This document shows positions 27,534 to 38,899 of a stretch of 64,000 nucleotides of DNA, piece after piece. The number at the start of each line of letters is the position of its first letter. Position 1 is the first letter of the stretch. Position numbers and translations under genes: made by a program. Under the pieces are notes generated by a model. That model saw only the letters and a program-made list of their open reading frames with translations, had not been told where the DNA came from and made no database searches. The DNA is from Zygnema cylindricum (taxonomy: Eukaryota; Streptophyta; Zygnematophyceae; Zygnematales; Zygnemataceae). Location of the stretch: assembly GCA_037447655.1 (NCBI GenBank), contig JBBHKE010003399.1, positions 101,510 through 165,509 on the forward strand, read 5' to 3'.

Positions 27534-28614
27534 ACTTTTGCGGATGGGAAGAGGAGGGGCATTAGGAGTCGGTACATAATTGACTGTCGGAATGACATAC
27601 GGCGAATCATTGGGATTGACGGGGGAAAAGAACCAGGATCGGAAATTGTCCAAGTGCCAAAGTTAAGGAGAGTGAGTGAGTGGCAGAAGTGGACCAGGTG
27701 AGGATCAAAGTAAGGAGGATCAGAGAAGGATTAGAGAGAGAAGGATTGGCCGGATTTGGGGAAATGGCAAGTGGAATGATGGAGAGAGGTGATTAGGGAG
27801 GCTCGGATTGAGCAAGGGAGAGAGGAGGAGGAGAAGGAGAAGAGTATGTGGGCTTGAGAAGGAGGGGATTTTTATTGAAGGCTACGTCACGGTTGAGGAT
27901 GACATGGCCTTCAATTGAGAGCCAAATTCGACAGGCTTTAGATTCGGTTGAATAACCGACTAGGATATCGTATTTTGCTCGACTATTCCATTTGCCGGCC
28001 GATGTAAGATTTTTGACCCAAGGGTTGCATCCAAATATGCGAAGGTGTGAAACGTCGGGCTTTGCTCTCGTCCAGGCTTCGTAAGGAGTGATACCTAGAA
28101 GAGATGAGGTGGGACAAAGATTGCGTAAGTAATTTGCTATTATAACGGATTTTGCCCAAAAGATTGTTGGCAGGTTGGCGAAGTGTAACATCGATTGTGC
28201 TATGTTAACAACGGTACGGTTGTACCGTTCAAAAACCTCGTTTTGTTGAGGCGTGTGCTCGACTGTTGATAGGTGGATGATGCCATGAGTGGTGAGGAAT
28301 CTCGAAAATTCATTTGAGAAGTATTACCTCGTTTTGTTGAGGTGTGTGCTCGACTGTTGATTGGTGGATGATGCCATGAGTGGTGAGGAATCTCAAAAAT
28401 TCATTTGAGAAGTACTACCTCTCGTTGTCTGTATGTAGACATTTGATTCGACATTTGATTCGACAGTTAAGGGAGTTTTCCACGAGTGAGTTGTACTCTT
28501 GAAATGTTTGAAAAGTTTCAATTTTTTGGCGGAGGAGAAAAGATGACAAAAACGGGTTGCATCGTCGATGAGTGTGACAAAATATGGGGCGCCAGTGTGA
28601 CTGGACACTGACAT
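27534..28614 (-). pseudogene. Copia integrase fragment (family L2), minus strand
   Basis: The stretch 27793-28191 reads SMLHFANLPTIFWAKSV, TPYEAWTRAKPDVSHLRIFG and VILNRDVAFNKNPLLL, the integrase C-terminal half. The stretch 28393-28614 reads APYFVTLIDDATRFCHLF, the core start with the first catalytic Asp pair. Between them a 91-bp block (28235-28325) is tandemly duplicated at 28326-28416. It covers the STVEHTPQQNEVFERYNRTV region, so the catalytic Glu segment is split. The linker to RT is readable down to about 27540, where RT is missing. It is close in sequence to the 28.6-32.3 kb and 35.8-38.9 kb elements. Confidence 0.82.
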
Positions 28615-28619
28615 TGGGT

Positions 28620-30300
28620 GGTGAATCAGTTTTCAACGAAGATGTCATTTCAGCAATCTTAGGTGGTTTTCCTATTCTGGTCGTCCGGGTGGACATGGCC
28701 AAAATACTAGGCGTGAACCTTACCCAAGCCTCAACGGCCAATGCAGTCTTTCCGACGGTCAACAACAATTACACATCAACCAAACCATTTGTTCAATCGA
28801 TCGCATTCGGCCATCCAAATCTGGCCGATTAGTATCCGTTACCCTTGACTTATAATCCGTACCCACAATATACATTTGGACTACTTACCTCCACTCCAAA
28901 TCTGATTATACCTTTCTCCAGCCAACCCAATCCGTACGCATCGGCGTCTACTGAATTTGGATATGCTTTGACTTCATCGGCTACGTCTCTCGTCGATTAT
29001 ACGGAATCGCCTGATTCTTGGATCATTTACCCCGAGGCCTCCCACCATCTCCACAAGATCATACTGGTTCACCAGCATCGCCCCCCTTTGTCCTCCGATG
29101 ACTGTTTTCCTCGGCAATAATGCCGCCCTCACGTTCACTTACTTTGGCCAAATCTGCACCGTCGACGCGCCAACGCTCCTCACAGCCGATTTTCCATCAA
29201 CCTCTTTCATGTCCTCTTAATCCATAGACTCATGAAGAACTTACTTTCCGTCAGGGCCGCCCTCCATCAGGGCGCTACGACTCTTTTTTCTGCAACCGAA
29301 GTAAAATTCTTCTCCACCAATTAGCATACAGTCGGCCTTGGCATGAAAACCGGATCCATATATATCTTGTCTCACTTCTCCTCCATTAGATCTACCAACG
29401 TGGCCATATATCTATCTCCATCACTCTATCTAAGTGGCAACTTCGATACGGCCCGACCTTCATCAATTAGCAAAAGGTCTCGTCACTGGCTTAGATCCCT
29501 TCACCGACAAAAAATAATCTTTTGCTCTGGTTGTATAGAAGGCAAACTAGCGCGACCATCTTTTCCCTCCAACACCTCTAAAACCTCCCATCCACTCCAT
29601 TTAATCCTCCGACCTTCGTGGACTTATGTTCACTCCCAATCACACCGGTGCTCTTTACATCGTCACCTTTATTGATGACGCCACACGGTACTGTCACCTT
29701 TATCCTCTCTGTCGAAATTCCTCTCCATCGAAAATCCGTCACGTTCCAAAAATTCTAGGAGTTCAAAGCTCTTGTTAAGAATTTGTTACCTAATCACATA
29801 AAGATTATCCATAGGGACAATGGGGGAGAGTGCTTTTCCAATGACTTCGCTTCGTTCCTCCTCACTCATGGATTTACCCATCAGTCTACAACCGACAGCA
29901 CTCCACAACAAAATGGCGTTTTTGAAAGGTACAGTCGTACCGTCTTTAACATGGCCTGTTCCATGTTACATTATGCTGGTCTTCCTACTATCTTTTGGGC
30001 AAAATCCGTCTTGACCGCCAGCGACATTCAAAATCTCTGTCCCACCTCTGTCCTACCCGGTATCACTCCGTATGAAGTATGGACGGGAAACAAACCAAAA
30101 TTTCCCATCTCCGCAGTTTTGTGATGCTTGGATAAAAAATCTGACGCCTGCCAGCAAATGGCAAAGCCGCGCGAAACAAGGCGTCTTAGTCGGCTACTTC
30201 ACCGAATCGAAAGCTTACCGAATTTGGCTTTCGAAAGAACGACAAGTTGTCCTCAGCCTTGACGTCGCATTCAACTAAACTCCTCTACTCAAGCTCCCTG
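28620..30300 (+). pseudogene. Copia gag end, protease and integrase (family L2), plus strand
   Basis: From 28632 the + strand reads the end of gag (FNEDVISAILGGFP), then a zinc-knuckle-poor linker. It continues to a decayed protease (SWIIYPEASHHL, where the sister copy has SWIVDSGASHHL) and pre-integrase (FCSGCIEGKLARPSFPS). Integrase follows with IHRDNGGECFSNDFASFLL and STPQQNGVFERYSRT at 29783-30124 and KAYRIWLSKERQVVLSLDV to 30278. The protease catalytic DSG is destroyed. Several frameshifts are present. Confidence 0.82.
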
Positions 30301-32290
30301 GTTATGTCATTCTGTCACCTGTCGCTTTCTTCTCCACCTGCTCATTCACCAGCCCTTCCATCATCCACCTCTCTCTCTCATCCTCCCTCTTTTCCCTTCC
30401 CCATTTAATTTTGATCCTCCATCGTCACACCCTCACTCCGTCATTTCCCCAGTACGTTCCTCAAACCGCTCTAACCCACTCTTTCCCTTCTCACCTTCCT
30501 CTCTAACTAGATCCAATCCTACCTTCTTCCCCTTACCTCCATCATTACTCCTCATTTGAACAAACTCAGTTCCATATTCTCTTACTCCTATTAAACCCAC
30601 TGACTGCCTTTATAATGTTCGTGCATGCACAGCAACCTTCAATTCTTACCCACCAAAGGAAATTGATCAAAGCTCGCCAACTCAGCCATGGAATTGCCAA
30701 CACTGCACACCATGGATGTCTCGCTAACTTTTGCTGCTGCCATGGCCAGTCCTCAGGCCGCCGAATGGAAAACCGCCATCGGTTCTGAATTTGCATCCTT
30801 CAAAGAATTGGAACCTGGGAACTTACCTCTCTTCCCCCAGGCAGGAAAGTCATCAGCTCCAAATGGGTTTTTCGAACAAAACCAAATCTGATGGCACACT
30901 TTATCGTTTCAAAGCCCTGTTTGTCGCCAAAGGATTTCGTTAGAAAAAGGGTGTGGAATTCACCAAGACATACGCTCCAGTTGCCAAATTCACTTCCGTT
31001 TGCGTTCTTCTTTCTATTGTTGCTGCCAACGATTGGCACGCCTATTATATGGACGTCCAAACCGCCTTCCTTTATGGCATCCTCACTGAAGAAATCTTCC
31101 TCCGCCAACCTGAAGGGTAGGTCTCCCCTGGCACAAACCATGCCGTCTCCTAAAATCCCTATGTGGCCTCAAACAAGCTCCCCGATTTTGGAAAAAGCAC
31201 CATGTGGCCATCCTCATCCGTGAAAGCTTTTTAAAACTTGATGCCCATTTCGGTGTCTTTCTTCACGGCACCACAAACACCCTCAATCCTTATCATCTAT
31301 GTAGATGACCTCCTGCTTGTTGGTCCCTCTCTTTCCCTCATACAGCTTGTCAAAAACATGTTATATACTCACTTCTCTATGATAGACTTGGGGAAGTCAA
31401 ATACTGTCTTGGCATGTCTTGCCATAAGACATTTTTATAGGCAGAGACCGTCCATCTAAGCCCTTTACCTTTCCCAAAAAAAATACATCGATGAAATCTT
31501 GGACCTGTTCTTAATGGCAACCTGCACCCCTATATCTACACCATTAGTTCCCAATGTCAAACTTGTCAAAAACTCCGGTGGGCTTGTCCACGGAGACATA
31601 CATGATCGGTTTCGATCCATTGTTGGCAGCTTAATGTATGCCATGGCAGTCACCCATCCAGATATCGCTATTGCTGCTGGTCACTTAAGCCAGTTTGTCT
31701 CCAATCCCACTCTTGACCGTCTCTTTGCAGCCAAACGAGTGCTCCGTTTCCTACAAGGCACTAAAACTCTGAAGCACAACTTCACTGGTTCCTCACCTCC
31801 CGATCTTGGTGACCCCCCTGCGACGCCGACTCGGGGGGAGATCTGGATTCCCGCCGCTCTCGGGGAGAGATCTGGATTCCCGCCGCTTCACCACAGGTGT
31901 TTGCTTTCCCCTCGCAAGTGCCTTTGTCTCTTGGGCCTCCAAGAAGCAACCGACTATTGCTCTGTCCTCCACCGAAGCTGAGTACATGGATGCAACTCAT
32001 GCCACTAAAGAGGCTCTCTGGCTTCGCTCGCTCCTCCTCAACTTACATTGCTCCTCAACTTACAGTTTTGCCAATCATCTCCCACCACCTTTTTCTGTAA
32101 CTCCCAAAGGGGCCTCGCCCTCATGAACAATCCGGTTCATCATCGCAGAAGAAACATATCGACATCCAATTTCACTTCACCCATGACGCCATTGCTGGCA
32201 GCACTGTTCTCTTTCTTCACTGCCCCACTTCTCTTTAAATGGCCGATTTTTGACCAAGGCCCTTCCACGTCCTCAGTTTGAAGCTCACAG
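30301..32290 (+). pseudogene. Copia reverse transcriptase and RNase H (family L2), plus strand
   Basis: After a Pro/Ser-rich linker (30301-30660), RT is readable from about 30690 (MASPQAAEWKTAIGSEFASF). Then come LYRFKALFVAKGFR, YYMDVQTAFLYGIL-like wording, YVDDLLLVGPS near 31296, and GSLMYAMAVTHPDIAIAAGH at 31499-31981. RNase H follows as SSTEAEYMDATHATKEALWL. A 28-bp direct repeat (GAGATCTGGATTCCCGCCGC twice, 31840-31890) interrupts the RNase H start. Stops and shifts make it inactive. Confidence 0.85.
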
Positions 32291-32328
32291 CTCCTCCGCC
32301 AGTCTTTGTTTCAATCAAAGCGGAGGGG

Positions 32329-32620
32329 TATTGGAATTCTCAACTTTTCGTTATTCTCCTTTGCTCCTAGCATAGCCTATTTCTATTTCTCGTTATCTCT
32401 CTCTGTAACTCTGTTTTTAGATTCAGTTTTAGATTCTTTGTACATTTTTTTATTTTTAGATTTGTTTCTTTTTCCTCTTACGAAAGGACACTTTGCCCTT
32501 TCGTCTAATATTAGCAAAAGTCAAGTGACCCTTCAAAATCATGATAGCTGCAGATTAGATTGTCTAGATGTTATTGCGTGACAGCCTCGTTTACTGCTTT
32601 AGTCTTTTTCCTCTCACTCT
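32329..32620 (+). repeat. Copia LTR (family L2), plus orientation
   Basis: A purine tract (AAAGCGGAGGGG) precedes a start of the form TATTGGAATTCTCAAC. The interior (TTACGAAAGGACACTTTGCC, CAAGTGACCCTTC, GCTGCAGATTAGA) matches the LTR at 35846. The right end was not fixed. Confidence 0.7.
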
Positions 32621-32885
32621 TCTTCATCTCACTCCCTCCCCCTCTCTCTTCCTCTCCTTCTATCTCTCTCTATCAATCCCCCTCTCCCTCCCCCTCTCAC
32701 TCTCTCTATCCCTATGTCCTCATCTATCAATCTCCCTCATTTTTCACTCCCACTCCCTCCCTCCCTTACCGTCTCCCACTCTCTCCCCCTCACTGTCGAC
32801 TCTTATTCACCCTCTCAATCTTCTTCTACCTCATTGTCCCATTTTCTCTTTTGTAACCTTTACCCTTTTTAATTATTCTGGCAAT
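32621..32885. repeat. TC-rich microsatellite
   Basis: CCCTCTCTC-type low-complexity DNA between a plus LTR and a minus gag fragment. Confidence 0.8.
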
Positions 32886-32934
32886 CATTTACTTTGTTTT
32901 TTCCTTACATGTCCATTCTTGCATTTTGTCAGTT

Positions 32935-33228
32935 GCCATGACTTCCAATTCAATAAGGGGGATAGGGAGAGGGAGAGGGAGAGGGGGAAAGGGGGAGAGG
33001 GGAAGTAGCGAAGTAGCCTCCCCCTCCTCATTGCGAAGTAGCCATGCAGGTTTGGCTGTGGCATCAGAATGTTCTGTCTCGCTTCCGTTGACAATAGACC
33101 AAAGTTTCTCCCGCCGCAAAAGGTGCTCGATCTGATACTTCCATCCGTAGAAGTCCGTGCCGTTGAATTTTGCATCGGTATTTGAATTAGCATTGAAAGG
33201 CCCATAACCTATAGCATTAGATGACATG
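32935..33228 (-). pseudogene. Copia gag N-terminus (family L2), minus strand, cut by a GA tract
   Basis: The minus strand starts MSSNAIGYGPFNANSNTD and reads AKFNGTDFYGWKYQIEHLLR, GSETEHSDATAKPAWLLRNE, then runs into a GGGAGA repeat near 33002 that replaces the rest of gag. The sister at 36256 reads FNGTDFYGWKYQIQHLFR. Confidence 0.82.
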
Positions 33229-33289
33229 GCAGCGGACAAAGTAAGAGAGAGGAAAAATGTAGAAAAAATGACAAGGTAGAAAAACAAAT

Positions 33290-33694
33290 GAATTTCTTAA
33301 TTGTATTGAATAATACTGTGTAGTCATTTAAGTAGAAGTGAGAAATTCACGAATGTGACTTTTCAGGTTCTAGGGAGCCTATGTGACTCTGAAAAGTCAC
33401 TTGGCTCATTTGCCGAAAAGGCAAAAATGAGATTCTTAGGTGTCAGTGAAGACTAAGGATCAAATCTAATGTCAGGAACTGTAGAGGCTAAAGTATGCGC
33501 TTATAAGAAGCGCCAGGAGTAGAAAATAGAAATAGAAAGTTGAAACATAAAACTGAAACTGAAACAAGACTGAAAGAACAGAAAACAAAGCTAAGTAGAA
33601 AACATAGGCTGGACTGCTCTAACTAGCTAGATAACGTGAACTGAAATGCCAGCTTACGTTATTAACAAAGGTAGAGTTAAGTTGAAAATCCTAA
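33290..33694 (-). repeat. Copia LTR (family L2), minus orientation
   Basis: It lies just upstream of the minus gag start. On minus it begins TGTTAGGATTTTCAAC at 33694, like the start at 32329, and contains TTGCCTTTTCGGCAAATGAG and AAGTGACTTTTCAGAG. No Met-tRNA-type primer site is visible between it and gag. Confidence 0.6.
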
Positions 33695-33711
33695 CAAAGT
33701 AATAATTCTAA

Positions 33712-34290
33712 AAAGAGAGAGAGCGGGAGAGGGAGAGGGAGAGGGAGAGGGAGAGGGAGAGAGAGAGAGAGAGGGAGAGGGAGAGAGAGAGAAAAGGGAG
33801 AGGGAGAGGGGGAGAGGGGGAGAGGCAAAGGGGGAGAGAGAGAGGGAAGGGGGAGGCGGAGGGAGAGGGGGAATGGGAGGGAGAGAGAGGAAGAGAGAGA
33901 GAAAAAGTGGGGGAGAGGAAGAGGGAGGGGGAGTGGGAGGGGGGGAGAGGGAGAGGGAGAGAGAGTGAGCGAAAGAGGTAGGGGGAGAAAGGAAGAGGGG
34001 GAGAAGGAGAGGGAGAGGAAGAGGGAGAGGGGGAGAGGGAGGGAGTGAGGGAGAGAGGGAGAGGGAGAGGGAGAGGGAGAGAGGGGGAAGGGGGAAAAGG
34101 GGAGAGAGGGAGAGGGGGAGAGAGAGAGAGGAGGAGAGGGGGAGAGGGGGGCGAGGGCGAGGGAGAAAGGGAGAGGGAGGGAGAGAAAGGGAGAGGGAGA
34201 GGGAGAGGGAGAGGGAGAGGGAGAGGGAGAGGGAGAGGGAGAGGGAGGGGGAGAGGGGGAGGGGGAGGAAGAGGGAGAGGGAGAGGGTAT
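33712..34290 (+). repeat. Long GA/GGGAGA microsatellite (about 580 bp)
   Basis: Almost pure purine on the + strand, GAGAGGGAGAGG with variants. Long open frames on both strands are artefacts of the repeat. Confidence 0.95.
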
Positions 34291-34299
34291 AAAAAGTGA

Positions 34300-34712
34300 A
34301 GCTATGGTGACAAATAGAGTGGAAAGAAAAGGACAGAAAAATTATGTTATTTAATATAAGGAAATTGGTGCAAAACAAGAAGTAGAAACAAGCTAAATAG
34401 AGGACAAAAAATATCTCGAGAGTGACCTCTGGAGGGCAAAGGTACTTTTTTATTCTGAAGAGGCACTTGACCTTTCGGCCAAGAGTCACTGTCAAGATTT
34501 ATAAAAAGATCTTGACCGGATTCTGATCACATAGAAAAACAATGATTTCACAAAGACAGAGAAAAACTGAAATATTGAAATCCTAGATTTTGGGATAGAC
34601 TGCACATGCTGCAGAAAATCTGAATATCGAAATCCTAGATAATGAAATACTCAATCTTTATATTCTGAAACAAATAATTAACTTTTATGAAAGACCACTT
34701 TTCTAACACCCC
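34300..34712 (-). repeat. Copia 3' LTR, minus orientation
   Basis: On minus it starts TGTTAGAAAAGTGG at 34712, directly after a purine tract (the complement of CCCCCCCTC at 34713-34721). It contains TGGCCGAAAGGTCAAGTGCC. It closes the minus-strand element whose RT/RNase H lies at 34729-35845. Confidence 0.65.
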
Positions 34713-34728
34713 CCCTCTTTGCTAAAAA

Positions 34729-35845
34729 TTAAGACCGGCAGAAGATCGATGCACTTTGAACTGAGGTCGGTGAAGAGGCTTGGTGAGGAAGTCTGCCATT
34801 TGGAGAGACGTCTGGCACTATTGGAAGGTTAAGGTTCCAGCTGCAATAGTTTCTCGTGTGAAATGAAACTGAATGTCGATGTGCTTTGTTCGTCGATGAT
34901 GAACTAGGTTGCTCATGGAGAAGTCTGAGGGAATTGAAGATCAGAATGGAGGGATCGCAGATATATGGCTTCCGTGGCGGCATGTGTTGCTGCCATATAC
35001 GCCATTTCTGTTGAGGACAAGCCACCGTGGGCTGTTTTTTGGAGACATGCCGAAAGAGAAGCAAACACCGGAAGTGGAGCCTCGGGTGTCTAGGTCTTCC
35101 CCCAGTGCGCATCGCAAAAGCCAATGAGTGTAGGAGAGGGGGCACCGGAGAAGGTGAGGCGGAGGGATTTGGTGCCTTGCAGATAGCGAAGGACGCGCTT
35201 CGCGGCAAAGAGGTGCTCAAGGAAGGGGTTGGAAACAAACAAGCTGAGCTGGCCGACTACAACCTCAATGTTTGGCAGAGTGTTAGTCATTGCATACATG
35301 AGACTATCGACCATATATCTATATAAGTCATGAATATCCCCGTGGACAGGCCCACCAGAGTTGGAAATGAGTTTGGTGTTTGCATCTAGGGGAGTGGAGA
35401 CAGTGGTGCACTTAGGCATGGAGAATCTGTCTACGACCTCAGATTTATATTTTTCTTGAAAGAGGTAGAGGGTTTTTGCTGGATGGTCACGGGTGCTAAA
35501 ATCCCGAGACAGTACTATAACTCTCCTAGATCTGTCATGGCAAAATGGGAACTTAGCATGGTTTTGACTTGGAGAATTGCAGATAGGGAAGGACTAGAGA
35601 GGACAAGATCATCGACGTGGACTCATTTTTACCTTTGAAGAATATGCCAAAGTTTGCTGGAAGTTTGAAGAACCTTTGCGGAAGAGAATGGCTTCAAGGT
35701 GTTGACTCCTCACGCGGGGAGCTTGCTTCAGGCCATAAAGGGATTTTAGGAGGCGGCATACAAGGTGTTCTGTGCTCGGGGAAATGTTACCTTCAGGCTG
35801 GCGAACGAAGATTTCTTTAAAGGCGCCATAGAGGAAGGCAATCTG
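34729..35845 (-). pseudogene. Copia RT end and RNase H (family L2), minus strand
   Basis: The stretch 35090-35419 reads STPLDANTKLISNSGGPVHG, DSLMYAMTNTLPNIEVVV and AAKRVLRYLQGTKSLRLTF, the end of RT. RNase H follows in shifted frames (KKQPTVACPQQKW; KAHRHSVSFHTR in the last third). To the right the RT thumb and palm are readable only in pieces to about 35840. It is bordered on the right, without a gap, by the LTR at 35846. Confidence 0.8.
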
Positions 35846-36180
35846 TGATGGAATTCTGAATTCTTCCTAATTCTCCTTTGCTACAAACTTAGTTTAAATG
35901 ACTTGGTACTAGATAACGTGGTCTAGTATTCTTATTCTCGTCATTTACTCGTTGTACCTGTGTTATATATCTAGTTAGATTTAACTTTAGATATTTGTTT
36001 TAGATTCTAGATCTTCCTCTTCTTCTTACGAAAAGACACCTTGCCCTTTCGTCAAACTAAGAAGAGCCAAGTGACCCTTCGCGATCACTACAGGCTGCAG
36101 ATTAGCCTGTCAGACTGACTTTTACTACGTGACAACTTCAGTTACTATTTCAATCTTTAGACTTCATTGTAAAAATTACC
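35846..36180 (+). repeat. Copia 5' LTR (family L2), plus orientation
   Basis: Starts TGATGGAATTCTGAATTC and shares TTACGAAAAGACACCTTGCC, CAAGTGACCCTTCGCGATCA and GCTGCAGATTAG with the LTR at 32329. No Met-tRNA-type primer site is seen before the gag ATG at 36256. The right edge is approximate. Confidence 0.65.
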
Positions 36181-36255
36181 CAATTTCAATTTTATTTTAA
36201 ATCTGTTTTCATTTGCCATTCTCTGTTTGTCATTTCTGTATTTCTGTCCATTACC

Positions 36256-37719
36256 ATGACGTCTCATTCAATAGGTTATGGGCCTTTCTCTGTTAGTTCT
36301 AATACCGTTGCCAAATTCAACGGCACGGATTTCTACGGATGGAAATATCAGATTCAACATCTTTTCAGGCGTGAAAAACTTTGGTCCGTTATTAACGGAA
36401 GCGAAGGGGAACCTTCCGATTCCGTCGCTAAATCAGCTTGGCTCGTTCGTAATGAAGAGGCTCACTCTAGGCTGGTACTTGCACTTGAACCCTCGCAACT
36501 TGATCTCATTTTTGACGCCACCTCGGCGTACAATGCTTGGACACTTCTGTCCACAGCATATGAAAACAAATCCTGGTCGAACAAATTACTTCTTCGACGC
36601 CAGCTCAACACTGCTCAAAAAAATCCTGCAAAATCTATTCACGTCTACGTCAACTCTATCAAATCTATTGCTGGACGTCTCAAAACTGTTGGAGCTACTG
36701 TCTCCGATGAAGATATAATTTCTGCAATCTTGGGCGGTCTTCCGGCGTCCTATTCGGCCTTTATTTCTTCAATCGACAACTCTTCTACAACTGTCACCAT
36801 CCCATCTTTAACTGCTGGTTTGGTTCACGAGGAGACGAAACATATTTTTTTCCCGATTCCTGGAGTGGCTCTGGCCACATTTCCTCCATCCAATCAGAAC
36901 ACGAAAAACTCCTTTTGCCGTTATTGCCGTGCACCGGATCACGTAAGCGAAAAAACGATCGTCAAGGACATTTTGGGCCGCCAGCTGGGCGAGGACAAAA
37001 TACTGGGCGGAGTACCTTTTCCGGTCAGGCATCCGCGGCTGAAGCTATTCCACCAACAGTCAACGCTACTTTTGCCCCGACAAATCCGTTCATTCAATCT
37101 CCCTTATTGGGCCAGCAACATGTTGCCAACCACTTTCCGTTACCACCCACTCCGTACCCTCAGTACGTCTATGGTCATCAATTCCCCAATTTTAGAGTTA
37201 CCAAATACCACTCCCACCAACCCGTACGTTCATCCGTCCTCTGAATTTGGATATGCACTAAACGTTTCACCTCCACTCGATTATACGGAATCTGACTCCT
37301 GGATAGTGGATTCCGGTGCATCTCACCACCTCACTTATCGCTCTGATTGGTTTACCAACATTCTCCATCCACCAATGACGATCCTTCTCGGCAACAACGC
37401 TTCCCTTACGACAACTCACTTTGGCCAAATCCACGCGCCCAGTAATCTTGATCCACACCTTTCAATCACACTATCTCATGTCCTCCTTGTACCTTGCCTT
37501 AAAAAGCATTTATTTTATGTCGGTGCAGCCCTTCATCAAGGGGCTACAGCCGTTTTTTCTCAAACTAACGTCAAGTTCTTTTCAACTACTGATCGTACAG
37601 TTGGCCTCAATGTCAAGACCGGATCAATCTACCTTTTATGCCACTTCTCCACCGTTGGATCAGCCAACATTACTACTCCTCTGGCATCATCTACACTATC
37701 TAAGTGGCATCTCAGATAA
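36256..37719 (+). pseudogene. Copia gag-protease (family L2), long open frame with a shifted middle
   Basis: 487 codons from MTSHSIGYGPFSVSSN. The gag core (FNGTDFYGWKYQIQHLFR, DATSAYNAWTLLSTAYENKS, DEDIISAILGGLPASYSAF) leads to a partial zinc knuckle (CRYCRAPDHVSE, last Cys absent). Protease is WIVDSGASHHLTYRSDW. Between about 36945 and 37190 the sister-like reading (GHFGPPAGRGQNTG, PPTPYPQYVYGHQFPNF) lies in the next frame, so the open frame survives only because two frameshifts cancel. The end (FYVGAALHQGATAVFSQT) is the protease-to-pre-integrase region. Confidence 0.85.
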
Positions 37720-38865
37720 GGCCACCTTTCACAATCTGGCCTCCACCAACTCAACAACGGTCTTGTCACCGGCTTGGAACCTTTTACTGAAAAAAAGTTA
37801 GGTTTTTGTTCCGGATGCATTGAAGGAAAATTATCCAGACCTACGTTTCCCTCTAGTACTTCAAAAACCTCCACACCTCTCCAATTAATTCATTCAGACC
37901 TCTGTGGTCCTATGTCTACCCCTAGTCCAACTGGCGCTCTCTATTTTTTCACTTTCATCGATGACGTCACTCGATTCACTTACCTTTATCCCCTACGCCG
38001 CAAATCCGAAACTTTTCACAAATTTACTAAGTATAAAGCCCTCATTGAAAACTCATTATGCAGTTGCATTAAAACCCTTCGTAAGGATAACGGAGGTGAA
38101 TACTTCTCCAACGACTTTTCTTCTTTTCTTGCGGCTAATGGCATATCTCACCAATCATCAACCCCCTATACTCCTCAGCAAAATGGGGTTTCCGAACGAT
38201 ATAATCGCACTCTTCTCAACATGGCGCGTTCCATGTTGCACTACTCCGGTCTGCCCACCACATTTTGGGCAGAATCTGTTTCGACGGTGAATTATATACG
38301 AAATCGTTGTCCAACTTCCGTATTCCTTGTTACCCCGTACGAAGCCTAGCATGCCACCAAACCGGATGTTTCGCACCTTCGTATATTCGGCTGTGATGCA
38401 TGGATCAATAACTTGACACCGGCAGGAAAATGGCAGAGCCGCGCCAAAAATGGCGTTTTAGTCGGCTATTGCACCAAATCCAAGGCATAGCGCATCTGGT
38501 TGACGAATGAACGTCAAGTCGTCCTCAGCCGTGATGTCATCTTCAACGAAATGCCACTTCTTCTAAAACTTCAGGATGCAATTCTTCCTTCATCCCCATC
38601 CACATCTCCAACCAAGCCATGTTTCTCCCCTATTGCCTCTGCCTCCTCCGATCCACTTTCAGTCATCCTCCCTTTAAACTCTCCCATACTACTTTCCTTA
38701 CCTACATCCACTCTCACACGATCTCTATCAGGTCTACTTCCTTCTTCCACACCATCCCCTCTCACTCGTACAAACTCTGACCCCTACTCTCTCTCTCCCA
38801 TCTTTCTAGCCGACTCCCCATACAAAATCCCTTTATCTGCACTTGCCCCTAATAGCGATACACGG
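37720..38865 (+). pseudogene. Copia integrase (family L2), plus strand, truncated before RT
   Basis: The stretch 37774-38349 reads FCSGCIEGKLSRPTFPS, IHSDLCGPMS, TFIDDVTRFTYLYPL, RKDNGGEYFSNDFSSFL and STPYTPQQNGVSERYNRTLL. All three integrase catalytic regions (D, D, E) are therefore present in one frame. After a stop at 38347 the C-terminal part continues (SHLRIFGCDAWINNL, then a stop inside TKSKA.RIWL, RQVVLSRDVIFNEMP). A Ser/Pro-rich linker runs to about 38860, where the reading is cut by a MITE end. RT, RNase H and the 3' LTR are missing. Confidence 0.87.
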
Positions 38866-38872
38866 TGTACAG
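38850..38872 (+). mobile_element. MITE terminal repeat at the copia breakpoint
   Basis: TAATAGCGATACACGGTGTA is the right-end signature of the TA-flanked MITE family (compare 43838-43856 and 44179-44198). No left end is visible before it, so it is a solo end joined to the integrase linker. Confidence 0.6.
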
Positions 38873-38899
38873 TCAATACTTCATTTTATCTACGCTGGT

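Noticed and set aside
33677-34495. 272-codon minus frame rich in Leu-Ser-Pro
   Set aside because: It is the complement of a GA/GGGAGA repeat with LTR sequence at its end, with no domain content.
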